Notes under the pieces: generated by a model
Databases searched by the model: none
What the model was told of the DNA's origin: nothing
What the model saw: only the letters and a program-made list of their open reading frames with translations
Translations under genes and position numbers: made by a program
Shown here: positions 1 to 7,051 of the stretch, piece by piece
How positions within the stretch are numbered: position 1 is the first letter of the stretch
How the letters are laid out: each line of letters begins with the position of its first letter
From: a virus
Virus record (IMG/VR): IMGVR_UViG_3300036402_000041
Location: 1-27,110 of that record
DNA: 27,110 nucleotides
Direction: 5' to 3' (one strand)

Positions 1-2
1 AC

Positions 3-413
3 ATCGAAGACAGGATCGTCGCCCGCCTCTCAGGCGTCGAACTCGTCACCATCGAATCGCCATCCTTCGGCAGCGTCGGCTCTGCCAGCCGCGACCTCGC
101 CGGCCTCTGGTGGCGCGTCGTCGGCAAAGTCGACCAGCTCGGCATCCCCGTCGCCGAAGTCTCACCATCCGGCCGAATCAAGTACGCACTCGGCACCGGC
201 CGCGGCGACAAAGACCGCGTCCTCGCCGCCGTCATCAAGCGCTACCCCGACCTCGACGTCACCGGCAACGACATCGCCGACGCGCTCGTGCTCGCAGCCA
301 TGGGCGCCCGCTGGCTCGGCAATCCGATCGAAGACTCACTGCCGGCCAACCACGTCGCGGCCATGGACGGCGCGCACTGGCCGGCCGGCGCCAATCAACT
401 CACGACCGCCTGA
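3..413 (+). CDS. RuvC-like Holliday junction resolvase, C-terminal part (5' end outside window)
   Basis: The reading frame is open from the window edge to the TGA at 411-413, so the N-terminus with the first catalytic aspartate is missing. What remains (136 residues) fits the end of the RuvC/RNase H-like resolvases that actinophages carry: an acidic strand ending in TIESPSFGS, then an LAGLWWRV helix, a K-rich segment GRGDKDRVLAA, and the final helix with NDIADALVLAAMG, where the Asp of ADAL is the usual last metal ligand. Enzymes of this family resolve four-way or branched DNA during replication and before packaging. It is the first of a run of tightly spaced genes; the next gene starts 11 bases on, behind GAAGGAGG. 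Family assignment is by motif pattern only; a related RNase H-fold nuclease is the alternative. Confidence 0.8.
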   Translation: MEDRIVARLSGVELVTIESPSFGSVGSASRDLAGLWWRVVGKVDQLGIPVAEVSPSGRIKYALGTGRGDKDRVLAAVIKRYPDLDVTGNDIADALVLAAMGARWLGNPIEDSLPANHVAAMDGAHWPAGANQLTTA

Positions 414-424
414 AGGAGGCTGAC

Positions 425-700
425 ATGCCACGCAACGAGATGAACCCGCGTCACTGGCGCGACTTCCTGGCCGTACTCGACACGGTCGACGCCGGCCGCG
501 AGGTCTCCAGCAACCACCTCCGCAGCCTGCTCAACACCGCCGACATCCCGGAGAAATCCCGCGGCGGACTCTTCTCGCAGGCAGCGAGCCAGGGCTTCCT
601 GAGGCGCCTCCGCTACGAACCGTCCACCGGTGACAGCGCGCACGGTGCCGTCATCGCTATCTACGTCCGCACCAAGCAGCCGATGGCGGTGGCCGCATGA
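425..700 (+). CDS. Hypothetical protein, 91 aa
   Basis: The ATG at 425 follows a good ribosome site (GAAGGAGG, 413-420). The frame closes by overlapping the next gene's start as ATGA at 697-700. An upstream extension of this frame exists but runs across the resolvase in an arginine-rich shadow, so the RBS decides the start. The product is soluble, with no membrane segment: NEMNPRHWRDFLAVLDTVD, then a segment VSSNHLRSLLNTADIPEKSR followed by GGLFSQAASQGFLRRL, then a strand-rich end. The shape (helices, then a wing-like YEPSTGD...IAIYVRT) would fit a small winged-helix DNA-binding protein, which is inference only. I do not recognise the family. Confidence 0.75.
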   Translation: MPRNEMNPRHWRDFLAVLDTVDAGREVSSNHLRSLLNTADIPEKSRGGLFSQAASQGFLRRLRYEPSTGDSAHGAVIAIYVRTKQPMAVAA

Positions 701-1215
701 CCACCATCCAGAACGCGGGCGGCGGCGACTGGCTCGACCTGCCCACCAAGCCCGTCCCGCACCGCGGCCGCACCATCCCGCTGGGCCTGCCGTGGGCCGA
801 GCTCACCGCGAACCATGTCGCAGCCGGCGGCCAGGTGGACTCCGGCGTGTGGCACAAGGGCAACGTCAAAGTCATCGAGGCCGGGCGTCGCGGATCCGAG
901 CGGATCCACACGTTCGTCGAGGACGAGCACTACCAGGAGAGCGCGTCCCCGGCGCCGAAACGTGGAGCTCGTCACCGCAAGCCGGTTCAGCCCGACTCTG
1001 TCACCGCGGCCGCCGCCAAGCCGCGCGTGACGCTGTCCGACGAGGCCCGCGCCGAGATCGCCAGCCGGTACGCCGCAGGCGAGCACATGCCCGAGCTGGC
1101 CGCAGCATTCGGCGTCGGTGTCGGGTCCGTGTCGTGGGCGCTGAAGATCCACGGCGTCAAGACCCGCAGCCAGGCCGAGGCCCGCGCGCTCGCCAAAACG
1201 AGGAACGCGTCATGA
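697..1215 (+). CDS. Helix-turn-helix DNA-binding protein, 172 aa
   Basis: The start overlaps the previous stop (ATGA). The N-terminal half (about 1-90) is of unknown fold; a basic Pro/Arg linker follows (PAPKRGARHRKP). The C-terminal part from about residue 110 is a homeodomain/Hin-like helix-turn-helix: LSDEARAEIASRYAAGEH, then MPELAAAFGVGVGSVSWALK, with the recognition helix in GVGSVSWALKIHGV. Proteins of this kind bind DNA, but no target can be read from the sequence. The stop overlaps the next gene, also HTH-bearing, so two DNA-binding proteins are made from adjacent, translationally coupled frames. It may be a regulator or a nucleoid-like accessory protein; the molecular role beyond DNA binding is not supported. 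Confidence 0.75.
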   Translation: MTTIQNAGGGDWLDLPTKPVPHRGRTIPLGLPWAELTANHVAAGGQVDSGVWHKGNVKVIEAGRRGSERIHTFVEDEHYQESASPAPKRGARHRKPVQPDSVTAAAAKPRVTLSDEARAEIASRYAAGEHMPELAAAFGVGVGSVSWALKIHGVKTRSQAEARALAKTRNAS

Positions 1216-2087
1216 CACCCGACGACCCGCGCCACGGCAGAAACAGCGGGTACTACGCGCACCACACTGCCGGACAGGACGCCTGCGAACCCTGCCATCA
1301 GGCATGGCTACGACACCGCCGCCTCCGAGACAAGAAGAAGGCCATGGGGATCCCGCCCCAACTCCCCATCGGGGACCTGATCTACGCGAGGCTCCGGACC
1401 GCTCGCGACCGCGGCATGACCCACCAGGAGATCGGCGCCGCGATCGGCGTCTCCTCATCCTGCGCATGGGCATACGTCGAGCACGGCCCCAACTACATCG
1501 TGCTCGCCAAGACGTGGCGGAAGCTCGCCGCGTTCCGGCCCGGCCAGATCCTCACGCCGACCGGGATGATCCGCCGCATCCAGGCCCTCCACCACCAGGG
1601 CTGGAGTTGCGCCTCCCTAGCCCGTGAGATCGGGTGCCACGAGGAGTCCCTGCAGGAGGCGCTGCGCCACCGGGAGTACTCGACTAAGCGACTGCAGGTG
1701 GCAGTCGCTGAGGCGTACGACCGGCTCTGGGACAAGCCATGCCAGGAGCACCCGCGGATCACCAACCGAGCCAGAGGACGGGCGCGCCGAGCGAACTGGC
1801 CCCCCGCCATGGCCTGGGACGACGACGCGATCGATGACCCCCGCGCCCGTCCCGCCGGCCTCATCGGCAGCTATTCGCAGGCGGCAGGGATCGACGAGTC
1901 CGCGATCGAGCGCCGGATCCTCGGCGACCGCACCGCGAAACTCCACAAAGGCGAGACAGCCGAGGTTGTCCGCCGCATGCTCGCCGACGGCTGGTCGCAG
2001 AACGGGATCCGCCGGCACACCGGGATCAAACCGGACCGGTACATCGACCCCGCGCTGAAGCGGACACGGCAGTCGGTGGCGGCATGA
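1212..2087 (+). CDS. Multi-HTH DNA-binding protein with N-terminal CxxC motif, 291 aa
   Basis: The ATG at 1212 overlaps the preceding stop (ATGA); the open frame extends upstream, but that part is an Arg-rich shadow of the previous gene. The N-terminus (NSGYYAHHTAGQDACEPC, then a basic HQAWLRHRRLRDKKK) has the H/C spacing of a small zinc-binding motif seen in front of HTH domains in actinophage proteins. Three helix-turn-helix-like segments follow: about 60-85 (GMTHQEIGAAIGVSSSCAWA), about 120-150 (GWSCASLAREIGCHEESLQ) and about 260-285 (GWSQNGIRRHTGIKPDRYI). The repeated xGWSxxxxxxxxG pattern suggests internal duplication. A DNA-binding or regulatory role is inferred; no target sequence is evident. 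Confidence 0.75.
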   Translation: MTPDDPRHGRNSGYYAHHTAGQDACEPCHQAWLRHRRLRDKKKAMGIPPQLPIGDLIYARLRTARDRGMTHQEIGAAIGVSSSCAWAYVEHGPNYIVLAKTWRKLAAFRPGQILTPTGMIRRIQALHHQGWSCASLAREIGCHEESLQEALRHREYSTKRLQVAVAEAYDRLWDKPCQEHPRITNRARGRARRANWPPAMAWDDDAIDDPRARPAGLIGSYSQAAGIDESAIERRILGDRTAKLHKGETAEVVRRMLADGWSQNGIRRHTGIKPDRYIDPALKRTRQSVAA

Positions 2088-2311
2088 ACAAGACCGAGCT
2101 GCTCGAACTGCTCCTGGTGGAGAGGTTCCTCCCGTTGCCTCCCCGTCCCGAGCCCGGCCCCGCTGTTGCCGAAGTCCATGTGCCCCGCGTTGCGGACGAC
2201 ACCGAGGACGTACAGGAGGAACGCCGGCGCATGTTGCTCGACGCAACCGATGACCCGGCCGTACTGGTACAGCGCCGCGGCATCTACGTAGTACCGAGGA
2301 GGGCCGCATGA
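2084..2311 (+). CDS. Small hypothetical protein, 75 aa
   Basis: The ATG overlaps the previous stop (ATGA at 2084-2087), and its own stop overlaps the next start. The protein opens with a leucine-rich helix (MNKTELLELLLVERFLPLP), then a Pro-rich linker, an acidic helix (DDTEDVQEERRRMLLDAT) and a short strand-rich end (LVQRRGIYVVPRR). No cysteine cluster, signal peptide or membrane span is present. G/C-rich third positions and exact coupling on both sides support it as real. Function unknown. Confidence 0.65.
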   Translation: MNKTELLELLLVERFLPLPPRPEPGPAVAEVHVPRVADDTEDVQEERRRMLLDATDDPAVLVQRRGIYVVPRRAA

Positions 2312-2571
2312 GCACTGACCACACGATCATCGGCGGCTGGCGCTACGACCAACTCCGCCTCGTCTACATGGGCGTCCAGCCGATCGAGCAGACGTTGCAT
2401 GTCGTCGGGGTCCGCGCCCGCGGCAGCCTCCTCGACCGGGCCAGGCAGGACTTGACCGATGCGACCGAAGCGCACAAGGCCGGCGACGAGTACACCGCTG
2501 AGGCGTTGACCGCAGCGCTCGCGGTCGAGATCACCAAGCAGCGCCAAATGAAGGGGAGGGCTGCCGCGTGA
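2308..2571 (+). CDS. Small hypothetical protein, 87 aa
   Basis: Start and stop both overlap neighbouring genes in the ATGA/GTGA style. The product reads as strand-rich at the N-terminus (HTIIGGWRYDQLRLVYMGVQ) and as two amphipathic helices later (SLLDRARQDLTDATEAHKAG and YTAEALTAALAVEITKQRQM). It has no recognised motif. Position directly before the Dam-like methyltransferase and coupling to it suggest co-expression, not necessarily a shared function. Confidence 0.65.
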   Translation: MSTDHTIIGGWRYDQLRLVYMGVQPIEQTLHVVGVRARGSLLDRARQDLTDATEAHKAGDEYTAEALTAALAVEITKQRQMKGRAAA

Positions 2572-3101
2572 GCTTCGTAGCCCGCAATCATCCGCAGCAG
2601 GTCGCCGAGCGCGGACCGCTGGACGAGATCGACGACCGGACCACGCCGTGGGACTTCTTCCTGCCGCTGGCTCAGCGGTTCGGTGGCTTCACGCTCGACG
2701 CTGCGGCGGCCGAGCACAACGCCCGATGCCCGAAGTACTACACCCGCGCGAGCAATGGCCTGCTGCACTCGTGGGAAGGCGAGCGCGTCTGGTGCAACCC
2801 GCCTTACTCGGATCTCGGCCGCTGGGCCGCCAAGGCTCGCGCCGAGGCTCCGCGAACCGATCTGATCGTGATGCTCCTCCCCGCGAACCGCACCGAGCAG
2901 GGCTGGTGGCAAGACCACATCGAGCCATGCCGGGATGGACGGGATCCGTACGGCCCGCGCATCGAGTTCCTGAAAGGCCGGCTGCGGTTCTTGAAGCCAG
3001 GCCAGACCCAGATCCTGCCTAACGAGCGCCCGCCCTTCGGGTGCCTGCTCGCGATCTGGGACAAGCGGCCCGCACTGCCCGGTCTGGAGGTAGTCGCGTG
3101 A
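2568..3101 (+). CDS. Phage N6-adenine DNA methyltransferase, Dam-like (PF05869 type)
   Basis: Starts with GTG at 2568, overlapping the previous stop; 177 residues, the usual size for phage Dam-like enzymes. The AdoMet-side motif FTLDAAAAEHNARCPKYYT (residues 41-59) is followed by WEGERVWCNPPYSD with the catalytic NPPY at 77-80; both are hallmarks of this family, which methylates adenine N6. A hydrophobic strand LIVMLLPANRTEQGWW follows. In phages such enzymes mostly protect virus DNA from host restriction; this role is inferred. The stop TGA (3099-3101) shares its A with the next ATG. A second, unrelated methyltransferase lies 0.5 kb downstream. Confidence 0.9.
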   Translation: MSFVARNHPQQVAERGPLDEIDDRTTPWDFFLPLAQRFGGFTLDAAAAEHNARCPKYYTRASNGLLHSWEGERVWCNPPYSDLGRWAAKARAEAPRTDLIVMLLPANRTEQGWWQDHIEPCRDGRDPYGPRIEFLKGRLRFLKPGQTQILPNERPPFGCLLAIWDKRPALPGLEVVA

Positions 3102-3631
3102 TGACCGTCGGAGAGGCGCGCGGCCTCGCCACGTTCCTCCGCTCCATCCGGGGCGACGAGGAGTGGCAGACCTCGAAGATCCTCAACGCCCTCGCCAAGC
3201 TGCAGGACGAGGGGTACACCACCCAGGACATCACCGAAGCGTGCACCGCGATCGCGCTCGACCGGTCGAACCTGTACGCCACGATGCTCTCGATCAAAGC
3301 CCCGGAGATGATCGCGAAGAAGCACGCCGCGAAGGTGAACCTCCGGACCGGTGGCCCGAGCCGGCGCGGCGACGACTCGTTCCTGTGCGACGTGTGCGGG
3401 AAGTCCGAGGGTCGCTGCCAGTCCGACGCGACGAACCTGAACGGCTCTGACCACGCGTTCGTGAACGTCTCGCGCCGCGACCTTGACCGCGACCAGATGC
3501 ACGCCGACGGGCGCATCGCGGCAGCCCGAGCCAACGCGATCTCCAAGGCGGCCAGCGGCCTGTTCGCGCTCCCTGCCGACGTCACCAACCCGACCCATCC
3601 CGAGCCCCAGCAGGAAGAAGAAGCGTCATGA
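3101..3631 (+). CDS. Hypothetical protein between the two methyltransferases, 176 aa
   Basis: The ATG at 3101 is used in a TGATG overlap behind GGTCTGGAGG; a GTG at 3098 in the same frame is the only close alternative. The N-terminal half is helical (EARGLATFLRSIRGDEEW, then ILNALAKLQDEGYTTQDITE). A CDVCGKSEGRCQSD segment (about residues 88-101) could bind one zinc with a partner further on. The C-terminal part is Ala-rich and helical (GRIAAARANAISKAASGLF) with an acidic tail. I do not recognise the family. Its position between two DNA methyltransferases, overlapping both, suggests co-translation with a modification module; that link is inference. Confidence 0.7.
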   Translation: MTVGEARGLATFLRSIRGDEEWQTSKILNALAKLQDEGYTTQDITEACTAIALDRSNLYATMLSIKAPEMIAKKHAAKVNLRTGGPSRRGDDSFLCDVCGKSEGRCQSDATNLNGSDHAFVNVSRRDLDRDQMHADGRIAAARANAISKAASGLFALPADVTNPTHPEPQQEEEAS

Positions 3632-4902
3632 CCGTGCATTACCGCGACGCCGCGGTCACCCTGCATCACGGCGACTGCCTCGACGTGCTCCGTGAGATCC
3701 CCGACAGCAGTGTCGACGCCGTGGTCACCGACCCGCCATACGGGCTGGAGTTCATGGGACGCGAATGGGACGGAGCGGACGGATTTCGTCGCAGCCTGAA
3801 CCCCAACGATGCAGGGCGAGACAACGCCTTTGGCCGCACGTCACGCACCTCCCCTGAGTACTCCACCGGCAAGCCGTCCAACGCCAGAATCCGCACCCGC
3901 GTAGATGGCCGTACGAATCCGACCGAAGGTAAGTCCACGACGACGACGCCCGAGGCATACGTGGCAGGGCCGCCATTTCAGCACTGGTGCGAGGCATGGG
4001 CCACCCAGTGTCTTCGTGTCCTCAAGCCCGGGGGCCACATGCTCGCCTTCGGTGGTTCGCGCACGTGGCACCGCCTCACTGTCGCCATCGAAGACGCTGG
4101 CTTCGAGATCCGCGACTCCATCGCCTGGCTATACGGGAGCGGGTTCCCGAAGTCGCTGAACCTGCTCGACGAGCAAGGCGACCGGACCGGGTGGGGCACC
4201 GCTCTGAAGCCCGCCTTCGAGCCGATCGTCGTCGGCCGAAAGCCCTTCCCGGGCACGGTCGCCACCAACGTGCTGGAGCATGGCACCGGGGCGCTCAATA
4301 TTGATACCTGCCGAACCGGGCTGGCGGCAGCGGATGACTATGGGCGTAGCACGACTAGGTCAGATGGCAGCCGAAGCACGAGCCATGAGGTCTTTGGCGC
4401 GGACCAGCGTGTAATCGCGAGCGAGGCTCACACCTCTGGTCGCTGGCCGACCAACGTCGTACTGGATGAGTCGCAGGCCGCCGAGTTGGACAAGCAGACC
4501 GGCACGCTGACCAGCGGATACCGGCAGGGCGACGCCTACGGGCAGTTCGCGGCGCGAACTGCCACCGAGACCTATGGCGACTCCGGCGGCGCATCGCGGT
4601 TCTTCCCGACCTTCCGCTACGAGGCCAAGGCACCCACCTCTGAGCGTCCCCGTAACGGCGAGATTGCCCACCCCACGGTAAAACCCCTCGACCTCATGCG
4701 CTGGCTGGTGCGCCTCGTCACCCCGCCAGGCGGCACCGTCCTCGAGCCGTTCGCCGGCTCGGGTACGACAGCTGAGGCCTGCGTGATCGAGGGATTCAAG
4801 TGCATCGCGATCGAGCGGGAAGCCGACTACCTACCACTCATCGTCAAACGACTCTCCAAGCCCATTCAGATCGGGCTCGACTTCGAAGGAGGAGCCGCAT
4901 GA
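3628..4902 (+). CDS. DNA methyltransferase, beta class (N4-cytosine/N6-adenine), 424 aa
   Basis: Overlaps the previous gene by ATGA. The catalytic motif DPPYG is at residues 35-39 (VVTDPPYGLEFMGREWD), and the AdoMet-binding motif FAGSGTT is near the C-terminus (375-381), preceded by HPTVKPLDLMRWLVRLVTPP. This order, catalysis motif first and AdoMet motif last, is that of beta-class N4/N6 methyltransferases. Between them are CLRVLKPGGHMLAFGGSRTW (motif V/VI-like strands), IAWLYGSGFPKS, and a variable middle part with GTGALNIDTCR and GRWPTNVVLD, which I take as the target-recognition region. No endonuclease partner is adjacent, so it is probably an orphan enzyme. Target base and sequence cannot be predicted. 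Confidence 0.92.
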   Translation: MTVHYRDAAVTLHHGDCLDVLREIPDSSVDAVVTDPPYGLEFMGREWDGADGFRRSLNPNDAGRDNAFGRTSRTSPEYSTGKPSNARIRTRVDGRTNPTEGKSTTTTPEAYVAGPPFQHWCEAWATQCLRVLKPGGHMLAFGGSRTWHRLTVAIEDAGFEIRDSIAWLYGSGFPKSLNLLDEQGDRTGWGTALKPAFEPIVVGRKPFPGTVATNVLEHGTGALNIDTCRTGLAAADDYGRSTTRSDGSRSTSHEVFGADQRVIASEAHTSGRWPTNVVLDESQAAELDKQTGTLTSGYRQGDAYGQFAARTATETYGDSGGASRFFPTFRYEAKAPTSERPRNGEIAHPTVKPLDLMRWLVRLVTPPGGTVLEPFAGSGTTAEACVIEGFKCIAIEREADYLPLIVKRLSKPIQIGLDFEGGAA

Positions 4903-5219
4903 GCATCGTCCGCGCCCCCGGCACCTGCATCATCGTCCACCTCGACGAGGGCGAGGCGCACCTGCCGACCCCCGAACGGGCGCAGGAATGGGCCGCCGAC
5001 TGGCCCGAGCAGAAGCAGATCCGCGCCATCGAACCCGCCCAGATGCCGTGCTGGACCGCCGAGTGCGACACCCCGGACTGCGTCGGGTGCGAAGACGACG
5101 AGAACGGCAACACCATGCACTTCCTCGCAGCCACCGCAGACGACGCCGAGCAGCAGCTGAGTGACCTCCAGCGGCAGCCCGACGGGCGGCTGCTCTGCAC
5201 CATGTGCCGCGACCACTGA
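4899..5219 (+). CDS. Cys-rich small protein, 106 aa
   Basis: The ATG at 4899 overlaps the methyltransferase stop and has GAAGGAGGAG (4886-4895) before it. An in-frame upstream extension overlaps the methyltransferase and lacks such a site. The central part holds CWTAECDTPDCVGCEDDENG and the end holds LLCTMCRDH, giving two or three cysteine pairs that could bind zinc, separated by a helical stretch (ATADDAEQQLSDLQR). Similar small zinc proteins are common among actinophage accessory genes, but no biochemical role is known to me. The 47-base gap after it is the first real break in the gene chain from the window start. Confidence 0.7.
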   Translation: MSIVRAPGTCIIVHLDEGEAHLPTPERAQEWAADWPEQKQIRAIEPAQMPCWTAECDTPDCVGCEDDENGNTMHFLAATADDAEQQLSDLQRQPDGRLLCTMCRDH

Positions 5220-5266
5220 CCCGCACCACTCCTGACTAACGCACCACAAGACGCGGGGAGCGCCTG

Positions 5267-5656
5267 ATGCCCTACCTGAACCTCGACGACAACTTTCCCG
5301 ACCACCCGAAGGTCGACGGGCTCTCCGACGGCGCGTTCCGGCTCCACGTCTCCGCCATGTGCTACGCCGCCAAACACCTCACCGACGGGTACATCCCGCC
5401 CGAACGCGTTGCCCGCCTCACGCCCCGGTACAAGCCCGGGCAGCGCGACGAACTCATCAAGGCCGGCCTGTGGCTCCAGCACGACACCGGGCACCGCATC
5501 CACGACTACCTCGACTGGAACAAGTCCAGGGCCTGGTGGCAGGCGAAGCGGGAAGCGACCGCGGCCAGGGTCGCGAAGTGGCGCAGAGGCAAGGGCGAGC
5601 CGCCGCTGCCGGAGGAGCCGCCGCACGACGACGAGCCACCCGAGGAGGAGGGGTAA
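5267..5656 (+). CDS. Replication-initiator-like protein (phage replisome organiser type), 129 aa; C-terminal tail probably out of frame
   Basis: The ATG at 5267 follows GGGGAGCG. The N-terminus (LNLDDNFPDHPKV, GLSDGAFRLHVSAMCYAA, LTDGYIPPERVARL) is a winged-helix type seen at the start of phage replication-initiation or DnaD-like proteins in actinophages. A basic helix follows (WWQAKREATAARVAKWRRG), then a Pro/Glu tail and TAA at 5654-5656. Family members, as I recall them, often have longer tails rich in Val-Thr-Asn repeats ending in Arg/Pro/Asp runs. Such a sequence (GVTNAVRAAVSNASPDQTR) is present just downstream in the +1 frame, after a GGGG run at 5650-5653. The annotated protein may therefore be truncated by one base. 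Replication role is inferred from family resemblance and the adjacent repeat block. Confidence 0.65.
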   Translation: MPYLNLDDNFPDHPKVDGLSDGAFRLHVSAMCYAAKHLTDGYIPPERVARLTPRYKPGQRDELIKAGLWLQHDTGHRIHDYLDWNKSRAWWQAKREATAARVAKWRRGKGEPPLPEEPPHDDEPPEEEG

Positions 5657-5841
5657 CGCCGTGGGCTGTCACCCCATCCGTAACGCCACATGTAACGGCG
5701 TTACTAACGCCGTTCGTGCAGCCGTTAGTAACGCTTCTCCAGACCAGACCAGAGAAGTACTTAGGCGCAGGTCTGCTTTTGGTACAGGTTTTGGGGTTCG
5801 TTTTGATGAAGGTTGATCAGAAAACTCACCTAGGTAACGCA
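5653..5841 (+). repeat. TAACGC repeat cluster with T-rich flank; candidate replication origin
   Basis: The hexamer TAACGC occurs at 5654, 5681, 5705, 5729 and 5835, and inverted (GCGTTA) at 5698-5703. There is a near copy TAACGG at 5693, forming the near-palindrome GTAACGGCGTTAC at 5692-5704. Between the main cluster and the last copy, about 5775-5830, the + strand is markedly T-rich for this genome (CTTTTGGTACAGGTTTTGGG, TTCGTTTTGATG). Iterons beside an easily melted stretch, inside or next to the initiator gene, is the layout of the lambda ori in gene O. The 200 bases 5657-5856 contain no confidently annotated gene, although the +1 tail of the preceding gene may run to 5816. Confidence 0.45.
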
Positions 5842-5856
5842 CGCGAGGAGAAGCAG

Positions 5857-6222
5857 ATGAGCGAGATCAAAATCGAGTCAGAGGCCATGCAGGCGATCGT
5901 TTCGAAGGCGATCCTGGAAGGCATCGACGCAGACCAGAAGCAGGCCATCCTGGAGCAGGCAGTCGCCGCCCTGATCAAGCCACGCACCACTGGCGGCTAC
6001 AACTCGAAGGCCACGACGCCGCTGCAAGATGCGTTCGACCTCGCCGTCGATCGAACCGTCAACCAGATCGCCACCGAGATGGTGAGCGGCAATGAGACCC
6101 TCCTCGCGAAGGTCCGCGAGCTGGTTACCGACGCCATGGCCGAGGCCGTCAAAGAGCCGTACACGAAGCTCCGCGAGAACGTGAACCGTGCCGTCGCCGA
6201 CAGCATCGTGAGCGGGTACTGA
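5857..6222 (+). CDS. Hypothetical protein, 121 aa, helical
   Basis: The ATG at 5857 has GCGAGGAG just upstream; the open frame extends further 5' through the repeat block, but that part has unusual composition and no start with a ribosome site. The product is almost entirely predicted helix: MQAIVSKAILEGIDADQKQA, then ILEQAVAALIKPRTTGGYNS, then DLAVDRTVNQIATEMVSG, TLLAKVRELVTDAMAEAV and LRENVNRAVADSI. It has no cysteine or membrane segment. Position next to the initiator and possible origin makes a replication-associated role thinkable, but nothing in the sequence shows it. The stop overlaps the next start as TGATG. Confidence 0.7.
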   Translation: MSEIKIESEAMQAIVSKAILEGIDADQKQAILEQAVAALIKPRTTGGYNSKATTPLQDAFDLAVDRTVNQIATEMVSGNETLLAKVRELVTDAMAEAVKEPYTKLRENVNRAVADSIVSGY

Positions 6223-6689
6223 TGACCGCCCAGCCCGCCGGCGAGCAGCACACCGGCAGCCTCAACCTCGCCGGCGAAGGCAATGAGGCCGAGGACCGCC
6301 TCCCGAACAACATCGACCCCCAAGCCGTCGAAGCGGCAGCCCGCGCCCATATCGAGAACGCAGGCTGGGACTGGAACGACCTCGACCAAGGTGACCTTGA
6401 CCACGACGCCACCAAGGCCGTGCTCATCGCCGACATGCGCATCGCACTCAGGGCCGCCTACCCGGCCATCCGGCAGCAGGTCGCCGAAGAGATCGCGGTA
6501 GCCCTCGACAAGTGCGCCAGCAGCCTCCACAAGACCGCCGACAGGACCCGCGGCCAGATCGCCGACGACGGACCCCGCGACGAGTACAACGACGAGCGGC
6601 TCAGGCGCGTCGCGCTCGCCCACGACAACCGGGCCGACGGGCTCACCGGGGCCGCTGTCGTCGCACGCGAGATCGGGAGGAAGGCATGA
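6222..6689 (+). CDS. Hypothetical protein, 155 aa
   Basis: TGATG overlap with the previous gene. The first 35 residues are polar and probably disordered. From PQAVEAAARAHIENAGWDWNDLDQ the protein is helical, with a tail containing LDKCASSLHKTADRTRG and ALAHDNRADGLTGAAVVARE. This style (a short W-D-rich N-terminal motif followed by AIRQQVAEEIAVAL and a long helix) is common in actinophage small proteins of unknown function. No catalytic motif is visible. The stop overlaps the next gene (ATGA), which has GGGAGGAAGG before it. Confidence 0.7.
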   Translation: MTAQPAGEQHTGSLNLAGEGNEAEDRLPNNIDPQAVEAAARAHIENAGWDWNDLDQGDLDHDATKAVLIADMRIALRAAYPAIRQQVAEEIAVALDKCASSLHKTADRTRGQIADDGPRDEYNDERLRRVALAHDNRADGLTGAAVVAREIGRKA

Positions 6690-7051
6690 GCGACCCCCAC
6701 GAGGGTGACCGCGTCTGGTTCGCCGGCGAGAAGCTGCCCTACAACGTCCAGGCCGTCAGCGAGACCGGCCGCTACGTCGCCTGCACCAAGCCCTTCGCGG
6801 CCCGCCACACGTACCTGTACACGGTCGTCGATCACGAGGAGCGCATCAGGGGAGCCGACAATTCGCTCGGCCGCTGCCTCGGCTACGAGACCCCTGAGGA
6901 GTGTCGCGACGCCCTTGCACAGTTCGAGTCGGGGGCCTTCGAATTCTCGCGTCGAGTCGGACCCATCCCGCTCGACCTCGTCCGAGTTCAGCACAATGGC
7001 AACAGCCCAGCGTGTCGCGCTGACCTAAGCGAATACGCGGCCAAGTCATGA
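6686..7051 (+). CDS. Conserved actinophage-type hypothetical protein, 121 aa
   Basis: The ATG at 6686 overlaps the previous stop and follows GGGAGGAAGG (6675-6684). The protein begins as a small beta-rich fold: GDRVWFAGEKLPYNVQAVSE, RYVACTKPF, TYLYTVVDHEERIRGADN, ending in a helix TPEECRDALAQFESG and a strand region. The VACTKPF...YLYTVVD...RGADN pattern is one I recall as recurring in actinophage and Streptomyces small proteins without known function. The last 20 residues (HNGNSPACRADLSEYAAKS) look like a variable tail. It may be a small RNA- or DNA-binding fold, but this is not established. The stop is coupled to the small terminase gene. Confidence 0.7.
   Translation: MSDPHEGDRVWFAGEKLPYNVQAVSETGRYVACTKPFAARHTYLYTVVDHEERIRGADNSLGRCLGYETPEECRDALAQFESGAFEFSRRVGPIPLDLVRVQHNGNSPACRADLSEYAAKS

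Noticed and set aside
5359-6222. 287-codon open frame joining the initiator region with the gene at 5857
   Set aside because: Its first part is an Arg/Pro-rich shadow of the initiator gene. Only the part from the ATG at 5857, with its own ribosome site, has coding character. The Val-Thr-Pro stretch is noted with the frameshift finding.
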